This document shows, in pieces, positions 7,747-15,783 of a stretch of DNA of 64,000 nt. How positions within the stretch are numbered: the first letter of the stretch is position 1; each line of letters begins with the position of its first letter. Source of the stretch: Peptococcaceae bacterium (lineage in GTDB: Bacteria > Bacillota > Peptococcia > Peptococcales > Peptococcaceae); NCBI GenBank assembly GCA_017399005.1, contig JAFQEO010000011.1:1-64000 (forward strand). The letters are read 5' to 3'. Position numbers and translations under genes: made by a program. Under the pieces are notes generated by a model. The model saw nothing but the letters and a program-made list of their open reading frames with translations. It had not been told where the DNA came from and did no database searches.

Positions 7747-8358
7747 TTATTCTCTTTTCCTCGCTATGGCATTGAGCCACAGTTCATGTTCTCTGCCCGG
7801 GCGTACATCTCCGGTTATCCACATTGTTTCCAGATGCAGTTCCGGTACGGTGTTTATCAGTTTCTGCAAGGTCTGTTCTGTTAGGTTTGTAAAATATCTG
7901 CCGTTTCGCCATCCGGCAAAGTCACCGTATTTGAATGACAGATACAGCACACCGCCCGGTTTTAAGCTGTCTGATACTTTCTGCAGAATACCGGGCAGAT
8001 CTTCCATGGTGCAGTGCAATAGCGATGCACATGCCCATACGCCGTCAAACTGGTTCTGCCAGATGATTTCATCAAACAGCATATGATATACTTTCTGCCC
8101 GGTATGTGCTTCTGCAATACGGCATAATTCCTCTGAGCCATCCACAGATGTCACCTTATAGCCTCTGGCTAAAAACTGTGCGCTGTCACGTCCGGAACCG
8201 CAGCCCAAATCCAGAATATGCCCACCCGGTTTTACCCGGCTTAAAAACGGAGCATACCGTTCCGTCATATCACTGGATTGCGTATCTATTGTGAAGCTAT
8301 CTGCATGTTCATTGTAATATAATAAGGTATTGTTCATAAGCTGATTATTCTTCCCCAT
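7747..8358 (-). CDS. Class I SAM-dependent methyltransferase
   Basis: 203 residues with the SAM-binding motif ILDLGCGSGRDSAQF (about 47-61), then VTSVDGSEE, WACASLLHC and LKPGGVLYLSFKYG, a standard Rossmann methyltransferase fold of the UbiE/Tehb type. The substrate is unknown; the lack of DNA-target motifs argues against a restriction partner. A second ATG 7 codons in (MNNTLLYYN) is an alternative start, as neither has a strong ribosome site. It is flanked by two similar minus-strand terminator hairpins (7713-7739 and 8427-8453), marking the edge of the defence island. Confidence 0.75.
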   Translation of the reverse strand: MGKNNQLMNNTLLYYNEHADSFTIDTQSSDMTERYAPFLSRVKPGGHILDLGCGSGRDSAQFLARGYKVTSVDGSEELCRIAEAHTGQKVYHMLFDEIIWQNQFDGVWACASLLHCTMEDLPGILQKVSDSLKPGGVLYLSFKYGDFAGWRNGRYFTNLTEQTLQKLINTVPELHLETMWITGDVRPGREHELWLNAIARKRE

Positions 8359-8426
8359 ATTTTTAAATGCTTTTCTGCATTCAGTTTATCATATTTCTAT
8401 CTGTTTGTGAAATCAGCACAACAAAA

Positions 8427-8459
8427 AGATATACCCTATGCAAAGGTATATCTGTTTTT
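8427..8459. terminator. Hairpin resembling the terminator at 7713
   Basis: AGATATACC (8427-8435) pairs with GGTATATCT (8445-8453), with A-run and T-run on opposite sides. It works as a terminator in either direction. The sequence AACAAAAAGATAT-CC also occurs at the terminator of the methyltransferase gene, so it looks like a diverged copy whose own gene has been lost. Confidence 0.5.
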
Positions 8460-8534
8460 CTTATCGGTAGCAAAAAACTAAGTTTATCATACCTGGGTTA
8501 TTTCGAGCCTGATGTGGATATTTCGGCAAATTTA

Positions 8535-8576
8535 GGGACGTCCAGCTGGCGCGCTTTTCTGCGCCGATGCCGTCCC
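8535..8576. repeat. GC-rich palindromic element
   Basis: GGGACG (8535-8540) pairs with CGTCCC (8571-8576). Inside, GGCGC pairs with GCGCC around GCTTTTCT. It is much more GC-rich than its surroundings and has no T-run, so it is not a typical terminator. A REP-like dispersed element is possible; only a genome search would show copies. Confidence 0.4.
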
Positions 8577-8653
8577 CTACGATGTTTCGACATTTTTTTC
8601 ACGCTGAATCATATTTTGTTGAATATAGCATCCATTTGTTTCCAGACTCATTC

Positions 8654-8682
8654 TTTACAAGTAGAAGTGCACATCGTATAAT
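8654..8682 (+). promoter_or_regulatory. Promoter of the PD-(D/E)XK gene
   Basis: TTTACA (8654-8659), a 17-bp spacer and TATAAT (8677-8682) precede the GTG start by about 90 bp. The rest of the gap from 8359 to 8771 holds only the two hairpins already listed. Confidence 0.6.
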
Positions 8683-8771
8683 AGATATATACAAGAATCA
8701 ATGGTACTCACAGCGCGCGTCACACTACTCCATTGTACACAATTTCATATGCATAAGGAGTTGATATATTT

Positions 8772-9551
8772 GTGAAAACACTTGCGGAACAAAAGGCTCT
8801 GGTTTCTCAGTTGAATCTGATGGACGATTTGTTTTTCCACAAAGTAGCAGAAGATAGCAAAGCCTGTGAAGAGATTCTTCGCATTATTCTGAAAAAACCG
8901 GATTTAAAGGTAAACGATTGCCAGCCTCAGCGGTATCTGCGTAATATTGAGGCACATTCGGTGATTCTGGATGTACTTTGCACCGATGAATCGGGCAGAA
9001 TCTTTAATATTGAAGTACAGAAAGAAGATAACGATGCCCATCAGCGGCGTGTACGGTTTAATATTTCCAATGTGGATACAGCTTTTATGGAAAAAGGGCT
9101 GCATTACAGAGATTTTCCTGATGTATGCGTGGTGTTTATATCAAAGTTTGATATGTTTGACATGAATCAGACACTGTATCATGTATGCCGTGTGGTGAAA
9201 GGGACCGATAAATATGTAGAAAACGGCACTCATGAGGTATATGTAAACACTATGATTAATGATGGCTCGGATATTGCAGAGCTGATGCAGTATTTTGCAG
9301 ACAGCAATGGATATCACGAGAATTTTAAAACAGTATGTAATCGTGTAAATTATCTGAAACATTCAGACAAGGGGGTTCAGTCTATGTCCAGTGTTATTGA
9401 AGAATATAAAAATAAGTGTGTTCAGGAAGAACAGCTTGTTGCCGCAAAAAATATGTTTAAAGAAGGGCTACCATTAGAAGTAATTTCTCGTGTATTACCT
9501 TCTCTGTCTAGCGAAACACTTTTGCAGTTACAGAAAAATATATCTGCATGA
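8772..9551 (+). CDS. PD-(D/E)XK nuclease-family (Rpn/transposase-like) protein
   Basis: 259 residues with a GTG start 11 nt after AAGGAG. It begins with LMDDLFFHKVAEDS, typical of the Rpn/PDDEXK_2 group. VILDVLCTDESGRIFNIEVQ gives the D...E-x-Q/K nuclease core (about residues 64-83), followed by RRVRFNISNVD. RpnA-like members promote recombination and are common as multicopy genes in gut anaerobes; some act in abortive infection. The last 60 residues (EEYKNKCVQEE onward) form a helical tail repeated, in decayed form, directly downstream. No catalytic lysine is obvious after IEVQ (Q replaces K), which is usual in this group. Confidence 0.75.
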   Translation: MKTLAEQKALVSQLNLMDDLFFHKVAEDSKACEEILRIILKKPDLKVNDCQPQRYLRNIEAHSVILDVLCTDESGRIFNIEVQKEDNDAHQRRVRFNISNVDTAFMEKGLHYRDFPDVCVVFISKFDMFDMNQTLYHVCRVVKGTDKYVENGTHEVYVNTMINDGSDIAELMQYFADSNGYHENFKTVCNRVNYLKHSDKGVQSMSSVIEEYKNKCVQEEQLVAAKNMFKEGLPLEVISRVLPSLSSETLLQLQKNISA

Positions 9552-9561
9552 GGCTACACTT

Positions 9562-9765
9562 GTAAATTTTAAAGAATCGCAAAAAGCAGTGAGCGAGATG
9601 GGAAATGTATTTGAAGAATATGCAGAAGAAAGATTACTGGAAACTGCTATCAATATGTTGAAAGAGGATTTTTCAATTGATACAATTCTAAAAATCATAC
9701 CATCTGTTTCCAGGGATCAAATTCTTGCTTTAGAAGAACAGATTAAAATGCAGGCAGCTATATAG
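9562..9765 (+). pseudogene. Duplicated 3' tail of a PD-(D/E)XK gene
   Basis: Starting 10 bp after the intact gene, in another frame, the translation VNFKESQKAVSEM...VFEEYAEERL...MLKEDFSIDTILKIIPS lines up with the last 65 residues of the intact protein (VNYLKHSDKGVQSM...VIEEYKNKC...MFKEGLPLEVISRVLPS). It has no start codon or ribosome site and lacks the nuclease core. It is either the remnant of a second gene copy or an exchanged tail left by recombination. Confidence 0.65.
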
Positions 9766-9775
9766 TCGTAAAACA

Positions 9776-9812
9776 AACGGAAGCGATTTCTTGCATTCGC
9801 TTCCGTTATTTT
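9776..9812. terminator. Bidirectional terminator
   Basis: AACGGAAGCGA (9776-9786) pairs perfectly with TCGCTTCCGTT (9797-9807), followed by ATTTTT on the plus strand. It lies between two converging genes and can serve both. Confidence 0.75.
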
Positions 9813-9837
9813 TAATATGCAGTTCTTTTACCGCAAA

Positions 9838-10860
9838 TTATAAATTATCATGCTCTCCGTAAAAGGCGTTTTTTAATGCTTCACAGCGTTTTGTTATCAT
9901 CTGTTTTACCAGCGGATGGTCATTAAAGAAATCAAATCCGTGGAAGGTACCTTTTACATCCTCCAGCTGTACGGAACCTCCTGCATCACGCAGAGATTTT
10001 GCGTATTGAGCGCCTTCATCATGCAGGCAGTCAAACTCCTCCACTTCCACATAAGCAGGCGGCAAACCGGCAAAATTTTCAGCCAGAGCCGGTGATGCAT
10101 AAGCCGGTGTATTACAGTCGCCTTCGCGCAGATAAATCTCCCACATGCGTTTATTCAGTCTGCTGTTCCACAATGGGCTGTCGGGATATTTTTTCATTGA
10201 TTCTGTTTCCATGCGGCTGTCGGTTACCGGATAAATCAGCAGTTGAAAACACAGCGGAATATGGGCCTCATCCCGCGCCCACAATGTGCAGGCACCGGCC
10301 AGAGCGCCCCCGGCACTGTCTCCGCCAATTGCCAGGCGCTCCCGGTCAATTCCCAGAGCATCGGCATTGTCCCACACATACTGCAGAGCGGTACGGCAGT
10401 CCATAAATGGTGCAGGAAACGGTGCAATATCCGAGGTGCGATAATGCACAAACACCACTTTGCAGGCTGCATCCTGCGCATACTGTGCCGCAATCTCGTG
10501 CAGATACCAGGCTTCCTCAAAAAAGAATCCGCCGCCATGCAGATACACCAGACATGGCATCTGTTCCCCACTCTCAGCCGGTTCATAAACAGTGAGCCGT
10601 AATTCATTACCATCACTGCCCGGTATCATCCATACGCTTTTTTCTACCGAATCAGGGATAACCGGTTTGCGCATATGCCGCATGGTATGATTGCCGATTG
10701 TAATCAGCGGTATATTTGCTGTGCATTCCGGCACACAAAATTTATTGACCGGGCCAAACCCTTCAGCCAGCGGATATTTTTTATCCCGATGAACCGCCCA
10801 TCCTCCTGCGGCCAGTGTTATGAATGCCGCACCAATTGTTCGTTTTTTCATTGGATTCAC
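9838..10860 (-). CDS. Alpha/beta hydrolase, HSL-type esterase
   Basis: 340 residues. YLHGGGFFF is the oxyanion-hole HGGG motif (about residue 106), GGDSAGGALA holds the nucleophile serine (about 182), and FDCLHDEG and GTFHGFDF give the Asp and His. This is the hormone-sensitive-lipase family of esterases acting on short acyl esters. The first 25 residues (KKRTIGAAFITLAAGGWAV) look like a membrane anchor or signal peptide, so the enzyme is probably exported or membrane-bound. The substrate is unknown. It is monocistronic, with a terminator behind it. Confidence 0.85.
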   Translation of the reverse strand: MNPMKKRTIGAAFITLAAGGWAVHRDKKYPLAEGFGPVNKFCVPECTANIPLITIGNHTMRHMRKPVIPDSVEKSVWMIPGSDGNELRLTVYEPAESGEQMPCLVYLHGGGFFFEEAWYLHEIAAQYAQDAACKVVFVHYRTSDIAPFPAPFMDCRTALQYVWDNADALGIDRERLAIGGDSAGGALAGACTLWARDEAHIPLCFQLLIYPVTDSRMETESMKKYPDSPLWNSRLNKRMWEIYLREGDCNTPAYASPALAENFAGLPPAYVEVEEFDCLHDEGAQYAKSLRDAGGSVQLEDVKGTFHGFDFFNDHPLVKQMITKRCEALKNAFYGEHDNL

Positions 10861-11025
10861 TTCCTGTTATCATGCTGTTTTTTATAGGATTTTTTATCAG
10901 TATATCATACAAACCAGAGTGCTATCTATACGCATTTTTTGCACATTGTCCAGAATATACAAAAATGCTGCCGCAGGTTTGCGACAGCACTGGATTATTT
11001 GTTTTCTTATAACTTGTAGGAATCT

Positions 11026-11523
11026 TTACACCAGATTCTGTACGATTCCTACACAGCTTGGATGGTTTTCCAGCAGCGATACGAAATGATTCGGGAAATA
11101 AAGGTTCGGTTTCTTTTTCAGTTTCACAGCACCGGAGTGTTCCAGAGTTTCTGCAACAAATTCGGAACAGAAATAATGTTTCTCCCGTTTCAGTATCGGC
11201 AGATGGATAATACACAGAAATACGCCAATGCGATTGTACTGGTATTCTTTCCGGTGTGCCTGGAATTTATCAATGCGGGATTTGATTTTATTATATGCTT
11301 CTTCACTAATCTGCAGCTGGTAACACCGGCTGTATTTTACTCCGCGGTCACGGTGTTTCTCCAGAGTTTCTCTGGTAAAGCCGCGATAATTAAAACTATA
11401 GTAATGTTCCGGCTCATCTTCCAGCGCAATGGACACATGCGTGTAATTTCGGCCGCTAATCCAGTATACAAACTGGGACATACGGTCGTTATATCTTGTC
11501 AGCAGTACGGAAACCTGTTTCAT
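11026..11523 (-). CDS. Permuted papain-like (NlpC/YiiX-type) protein
   Basis: 165 residues from the ATG at 11523, chosen because GGAG lies 6 nt upstream; a longer frame reaches 11568. YTHVSIAL near the N-terminus supplies a conserved His and YFCSEFVAETL near the middle supplies a Cys in a CSEF motif. This His-first, Cys-second order is that of circularly permuted papain-like (YiiX/YaeF) enzymes, which hydrolyse amide or ester bonds of peptidoglycan or lipids. There is no signal peptide, so a cytoplasmic role is more likely. The exact reaction is unknown. Confidence 0.6.
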   Translation of the reverse strand: MKQVSVLLTRYNDRMSQFVYWISGRNYTHVSIALEDEPEHYYSFNYRGFTRETLEKHRDRGVKYSRCYQLQISEEAYNKIKSRIDKFQAHRKEYQYNRIGVFLCIIHLPILKREKHYFCSEFVAETLEHSGAVKLKKKPNLYFPNHFVSLLENHPSCVGIVQNLV

Positions 11524-11710
11524 ATGGTATTCTCCATTTCCTGATTCATTCTTGCAAAAGGCTTTCAAAACAAGCTTACAGAATGATATGATTCCAAAAC
11601 GCTGCTGTGCTGAATATTCTGTCCAATTTCAGAAACATACATACTAAACTATACTGTTTATTATATACTACCTCTTAGCATTAATCAAACAATTTTTAAG
11701 ATTTGGTAAC

Positions 11711-11752
11711 AAAAAAACAGACCGTTTCTAAATTTCAGAAACAGCCTGTTGT
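11711..11752 (-). terminator. Terminator of the stalk-domain gene
   Basis: On the minus strand AACAGGCTGTTTCT pairs with AGAAACGGTCTGTT (one internal mismatch) around GAAATTT and runs into a T-run. It is placed just after the stop codon at 11774. Confidence 0.7.
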
Positions 11753-11773
11753 ATTCTTTTCAGGTTTAACGGG

Positions 11774-13177
11774 TTATGCAGCGTTCTGCGTCATGTCTAA
11801 AATCACAGCGCCGGATGGAGGTGCGCTCTGCGGTTTTTCCTGTGCTGCGCTATAGGTAATATCGCCGTTCACTTTCATAGTCAGCAGCCCCTGCACGTTC
11901 ATTGTCATATCCATAGATGCCCGGCTGCCGCTCTGGTCGGTTTTCATTGTCATAAGCGGAGCGGTGCCCATATATATAGCAGTGGCTTCCTGATAGCCGG
12001 TTACGGCGCTGCCGTTTGTTTTTAATGTAATACTCATAGACACGGTCATACCGTTCAGATTATATTTCGTGGACGACATATACTGGCTGCCCACCTTCTG
12101 AAATGCATCATCGCGGTACATATCCAGTGTTTTCAGCATAATTTCGCAGGTTAGAGCATTTTCCGGCGTCAGACTGTCAATCATCTGCAGTACCGATGCC
12201 TCATAGCTGTTTAACCCGGCAGCGGCTTCGCTCTGCTGCAAAGCCTGTACATTCATACCCGATCCGGCTGCCATCTGGCTCAGATTCATTTTATACCAGG
12301 CAGAGCCGTCCATACCGGCCATGGCAAAAATGTCAGACTGCACATATGCTGTACCTTTTTCATTATCCAGCAGCATCTTCATGCTGATATTTTTCAGTGC
12401 ATCCATAACTGCCTGGTCCTCGGCTGTTACTTCTCCATTCTGTTGTAATGCCGCATTCAAATCATCCAGATTCATCGCAACAGCCAGTTCCATATCTGCC
12501 TTTTCTGCAGAGCTGATACCACTCAGTTTCATGGTTCCATTAACAGGAACCATCACTGCGTCCGGCCCGCTGCCGTCTGCTATCTGCATTTCAAATTTCA
12601 GATTACCGTTTGCTTTCACCGGCCCGGTCAGATTCTGCATTTTTGCAAATTTCAGATAGTTATCCATCAGTGTATACTGGCCTTTTGCCGCTTCTTTCAG
12701 TTCGGCCTTATCCAGCATCACCACGGTAGAAGATGCCGAATCCCAGCCCACTTCCAGCCCCAGAGTCTGAGCTGCAAAGCGAACCGGCACATAGGTGCGG
12801 CCGTCACGAATAAATGGAGGGGCATCAATGGTAATAGTATTAGCATTGCCATTATCTACGGTTACCGTATTCTGCTGTACTTTAAAAATGACATTTGTTC
12901 CGTCTTTTTCCGCCATAATCTGCCCGTCGTCCGCACGATAATCCACTTTGGCATCCAGTGCTTCAAATACGGCACGGAACGGTACATACACACGGCCATT
13001 TTCATTCACCGGTGCGGCATCGGTAAATTCCACTGCCTCTCCGTTCAGCTGTACGCCGATTTCCGGAGAGTCTGCCGCCAGCGCCTGCCCCGGTACCAGC
13101 AATAGAACCAGCAAAAGACAAATCATACCAAGGTATCCCCGGTATTTCAAATAATTCTGTTTCATGTTCATAATCAT
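11774..13177 (-). CDS. Secreted stalk-domain (copper amine oxidase N-terminal-like) protein
   Basis: 467 residues. A signal peptide (LGMICLLLVLLLVPGQALAAD) is followed by a Cu-amine-oxidase N-terminal-like repeat domain (about 40-150) with RVYVPFRAVFEALDAKV and RTYVPVRFAAQTLGLEV. Such stalk domains are common in surface proteins of Firmicutes and carry no copper chemistry themselves. The rest (about 165-455) is a beta-rich region with MKMLLDNEKGTAYVQ and lipoprotein-like lipid-carrier character similar to DUF6612-type proteins. It is probably exported and associated with the envelope. The function is unknown. GGGAGG precedes the start, which could be either of two ATGs six bases apart. Confidence 0.7.
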   Translation of the reverse strand: MIMNMKQNYLKYRGYLGMICLLLVLLLVPGQALAADSPEIGVQLNGEAVEFTDAAPVNENGRVYVPFRAVFEALDAKVDYRADDGQIMAEKDGTNVIFKVQQNTVTVDNGNANTITIDAPPFIRDGRTYVPVRFAAQTLGLEVGWDSASSTVVMLDKAELKEAAKGQYTLMDNYLKFAKMQNLTGPVKANGNLKFEMQIADGSGPDAVMVPVNGTMKLSGISSAEKADMELAVAMNLDDLNAALQQNGEVTAEDQAVMDALKNISMKMLLDNEKGTAYVQSDIFAMAGMDGSAWYKMNLSQMAAGSGMNVQALQQSEAAAGLNSYEASVLQMIDSLTPENALTCEIMLKTLDMYRDDAFQKVGSQYMSSTKYNLNGMTVSMSITLKTNGSAVTGYQEATAIYMGTAPLMTMKTDQSGSRASMDMTMNVQGLLTMKVNGDITYSAAQEKPQSAPPSGAVILDMTQNAA

Positions 13178-13282
13178 CCAGCCTCCCTTATGTCTGCATA
13201 GCGGTTCTGCGTTTGACCTGCAGTTCCAGTTTTATCATAGCAGATTCTGCCCGGTCAGTCCATATACTTTAATTGATGAAAA

Positions 13283-13314
13283 TAAAAAAAGCAGACTCCG
13301 TAGAATCTGCTTTT
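13283..13314 (-). terminator. Terminator of the tRNA cluster
   Basis: AAAAGCAGA pairs with TCTGCTTTT around a 10-nt loop, followed by a T-run on the minus strand, 4 bp after the tRNA-Gly gene. Confidence 0.75.
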
Positions 13315-13317
13315 AAG

Positions 13318-13392
13318 TGGAGCGGAAGACGAGATTCGAACTCGCGACCCTCGCCTTGGCAAGGCGATGCTCTACCACTGAGCCACTTCCGC
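13318..13392 (-). tRNA. tRNA-Gly (anticodon GCC)
   Basis: 75-nt cloverleaf on the minus strand with acceptor GCGGAAG/CTTCCGC, anticodon loop TTGCCAA and T-loop GTTCGAATC. The 3' CCA is encoded. It is the last of three tRNA genes in one transcript. Confidence 0.95.
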
Positions 13393-13395
13393 ATA

Positions 13396-13471
13396 TGGTG
13401 GAGATAAGCAGAATCGAACTGCTGACCCCCTGCTTGCAAGGCAGGTGCTCTCCCAGCTGAGCTATACCCCC
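13396..13471 (-). tRNA. tRNA-Ala (anticodon TGC)
   Basis: 76-nt cloverleaf on the minus strand starting GGGGGTATAGCTCAG, anticodon loop CTTGCAA, CCA encoded. It lies 3 bp upstream of the tRNA-Gly gene and is clearly co-transcribed. Confidence 0.95.
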
Positions 13472-13478
13472 ATATAAG

Positions 13479-13551
13479 AGCCGGTGATGGGACTCGAACC
13501 CGCGACCTGCTGATTACAAATCAGCTGCTCTGCCAATTGAGCTACACCGGC
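13479..13551 (-). tRNA. tRNA-Thr (anticodon TGT)
   Basis: 73-nt cloverleaf on the minus strand with acceptor GCCGGTG/CACCGGC, anticodon loop TTTGTAA and T-loop GTTCGAGTC. Unlike its two neighbours it does not encode the 3' CCA (the sequence after the discriminator is CTT), so CCA must be added by the nucleotidyltransferase. Confidence 0.93.
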
Positions 13552-13626
13552 CTGTGTTCTAGAGCGTTTGCTCTCGAGCACGTTTGATAGTATATCAGAG
13601 ATTTTTAATTTTGACAAGCCCTTTTT

Positions 13627-14502
13627 TTAATTTTTTTCGTTATTTTTTAAAATTTTTTCATCAATGCGGGCTCTCTCTTCCATTTTCCTCATTCGCTCGG
13701 CATCATCCAACTCCGTACGATTTCCATACAGTTCACTGAGAGGGCGGAATGTCATGCGGTGAATGGCGCACGGGCCCTGCTGCTGAACAGCCTGCATATG
13801 TTCCTCGGTAGGGTACCCCTTGTTTGCGGCAAATCCATAACCCGGATACAGTGTGTCGTATTCATCCATCAGCTTGTCACGATACACTTTGGCAATAATA
13901 GAGGCTGCTGCAATGGATATACTGCGGTTATCGCCTTTCACAATGGCCTCGGAAGGCAGTGTAATCCGTGGATTTGGCAGCCCATCCACCAGCACAAAAT
14001 CGGCAGGCTGTGATAATCCTTTGACCGCATTCTGCATAGCCTGACGGCTTGCTTCTAAAATATTTAAACGGTCAATCTCCTCTTCGTTCAGCGATGCAAT
14101 ACACCAGGCAACGGCCTGTTCTTTAATCAGACGATCCAGATGTTCCCGCTGCTTTTCACTCAGTTTTTTGGAATCTTTAATTTCAGGCAGGTCGGCATCT
14201 TCCGGCAAAATAACGGCTGCTGCCACTACCGGTCCGGCCAGAGGCCCCCGGCCTACCTCATCGGTGCCTGCAATCCACTGGAAGCCTTTTGCTTTCGCCC
14301 GTTTCTCAAATTCCCACATAGCTGCAATACGCTGACGCTCTTTTTCCCGTTTTTCCATCTGACGCAGATATTTTGCCGCCAGATTCTGTACCGCCTTGCG
14401 GGAATCCTGCTGCAGCATCTGTACAAGTTCCGGCAGAGCCGTATCGTCAGTCTGCTGAAGAATGATTTCAATTTCTTTTGTTTTCATCTGTGAGAAATCC
14501 AT
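13627..14502 (-). CDS. rnhB: Ribonuclease HII
   Basis: 291 residues. RNase HII removes ribonucleotides and RNA primers from RNA-DNA hybrids. The catalytic motif GTDEVGRGPLAGPVVAAAV lies near residue 79, followed by IKDSKKLSEKQRE, and the later Asp residues sit around FVLVDGLPNP and VYRDKLMDEY. An N-terminal extension of about 70 residues (MQKREKERQRIAAMWEFEK region) matches the longer Bacillus-type enzymes. The C-terminal tail of about 35 charged residues is unusual in length. The tRNA genes upstream of it on the sequence are downstream in transcription. Confidence 0.95.
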   Translation of the reverse strand: MDFSQMKTKEIEIILQQTDDTALPELVQMLQQDSRKAVQNLAAKYLRQMEKREKERQRIAAMWEFEKRAKAKGFQWIAGTDEVGRGPLAGPVVAAAVILPEDADLPEIKDSKKLSEKQREHLDRLIKEQAVAWCIASLNEEEIDRLNILEASRQAMQNAVKGLSQPADFVLVDGLPNPRITLPSEAIVKGDNRSISIAAASIIAKVYRDKLMDEYDTLYPGYGFAANKGYPTEEHMQAVQQQGPCAIHRMTFRPLSELYGNRTELDDAERMRKMEERARIDEKILKNNEKN

Positions 14503-14526
14503 ACTCTGTTCCTCGCTTTTTGTTAT

Positions 14527-14558
14527 GTAAAAAAGAGCTCATGCATAACATGAGCTCT
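14527..14558 (-). terminator. Terminator of the efp-side operon
   Basis: AGAGCTCATG pairs perfectly with CATGAGCTCT around a 5-nt loop and is followed by TTTTTT on the minus strand. It closes the transcript that ends with the CD1247-like gene, leaving rnhB to start separately. Confidence 0.8.
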
Positions 14559-14583
14559 CAGATATCACTTGCTGCGCAACGAA

Positions 14584-15138
14584 TTATTCTTCGTCGTCTT
14601 CTTCCTCGTCGATAATTAAATCTCTTTCGAAGGTATATACTACAGCATCACATTTTGGACACAGAATTTCAACAACTTCTGCTTCTTCGTCCTCGTCCAG
14701 CATGGTGTCAAAGAAACATACGGATTCACCGCATTCAGGGCATTCTACTTCGATGATGTCATCTTCATCGTAGTCTTCGTCGAATTCAAATTCGCAATCA
14801 CATTCACATTCGTCACAGTCGTCTTCGCAATCGCATTCGTCACAGTCTGTTCCGCATGTGCAGCCAAAATCTTCATCTTCGATGCCGATAATTTCTTCCA
14901 CCAGGCTTAAATCTTCGTCAATAATATCCAGCAGTTCTTCTGCGTCTTCCAGATCACTGTCAAGAGATTCCACATATTCCTGCATTTCATCCATCTCTTC
15001 ATCCAGATCGTCAACGGCTTCTACCAGTTCTTCCAGAATGTCCAGCATTGCAGCAAACAGTTTTTTCTCTTTTTTATCTTCAAAATCCATGCCATCCAGC
15101 ATGCCTTTCAGATAAGCCATTTTTGTATAGATATCCAT
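14584..15138 (-). CDS. CD1247-like acidic, Cys-rich protein
   Basis: 184 residues. The N-terminal 60 residues (MDIYTKMAYLKGMLDGMDFE, then a heptad helix EELVEAVDDLDEEMDE) match the CD1247 N-terminal domain known from Clostridia. A run of acidic Cys motifs follows (CTCGTDCDECDCEDDCDE), then a zinc-ribbon-like pair CPECGES and CPKCDAV. The Cys-rich acidic stretch could bind metal. The protein is highly acidic throughout. The function is unknown. It follows efp by about 75 bp and is probably read with it. Confidence 0.65.
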   Translation of the reverse strand: MDIYTKMAYLKGMLDGMDFEDKKEKKLFAAMLDILEELVEAVDDLDEEMDEMQEYVESLDSDLEDAEELLDIIDEDLSLVEEIIGIEDEDFGCTCGTDCDECDCEDDCDECECDCEFEFDEDYDEDDIIEVECPECGESVCFFDTMLDEDEEAEVVEILCPKCDAVVYTFERDLIIDEEEDDEE

Positions 15139-15213
15139 ACGCGAAAAACTCCCTTCAAATCACAATTTTAATCGGACAGATTCCTGCCCGTTCGGATAAT
15201 GTCTAAGTTTTCC

Positions 15214-15771
15214 TTATGCTCTTTCGATGTAGGAACCGTTTCTGGTATCAATACGCAGAACTTCGTCAACTTCGATGAACATAGGAACCTGAACTACAGC
15301 ACCTGTTTCCATTACAGCAGGTTTGTTACCGCCTGTTACAGTACCGCCTTTGATAACTGGTTCAGTTTCAACTACACGCAGTTCAACAGTGTTAGGCAGT
15401 TCTACTTCCATTACTTCGCCTTTGAAGTAGGTTACAACACATTCCATGTTTTCCAGCAGGAATTTTTCTGCACCGCTCATCTGAACTTCGTTCAGCATTT
15501 CCTGGTCAAAGCTTGTGTTGTCCATGAATACATAAGATTCACCGTCGAAATACAGATACTGCATCTGTCTGCGTTCCATGATAGCATCCTGGAATTTTTC
15601 ACCTGGACGGAATGTACGTTCAATGGATGCACCTGTTTTCAGGTTTTTGATTTTTGTTCTTACGAACGCTGCACCTTTCCCTGGTTTTACGTGCTGGAAG
15701 TCCACGATTTTACATGGGTCACCATCCAGTTCAATTGTTAAGCCTGTCTTGAAATCGCTTGTATCGATCAT
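15214..15771 (-). CDS. efp: Elongation factor P
   Basis: 185 residues, the normal length. It relieves ribosome stalling at proline runs. The N-terminal KOW-like domain carries KPGKGAAFV, with the lysine at about 32 at the tip that enters the peptidyl-transferase centre. The OB domains follow ([19 protein letters not shown]) and the end is NGSYIERA. No modification enzyme (EpmA, YmfI type) is seen nearby. It follows the Xaa-Pro peptidase gene by 12 bp, the classic pepP-efp pairing in Firmicutes. Confidence 0.97.
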   Translation of the reverse strand: MIDTSDFKTGLTIELDGDPCKIVDFQHVKPGKGAAFVRTKIKNLKTGASIERTFRPGEKFQDAIMERRQMQYLYFDGESYVFMDNTSFDQEMLNEVQMSGAEKFLLENMECVVTYFKGEVMEVELPNTVELRVVETEPVIKGGTVTGGNKPAVMETGAVVQVPMFIEVDEVLRIDTRNGSYIERA

Positions 15772-15783
15772 ACAAAAATCCTC

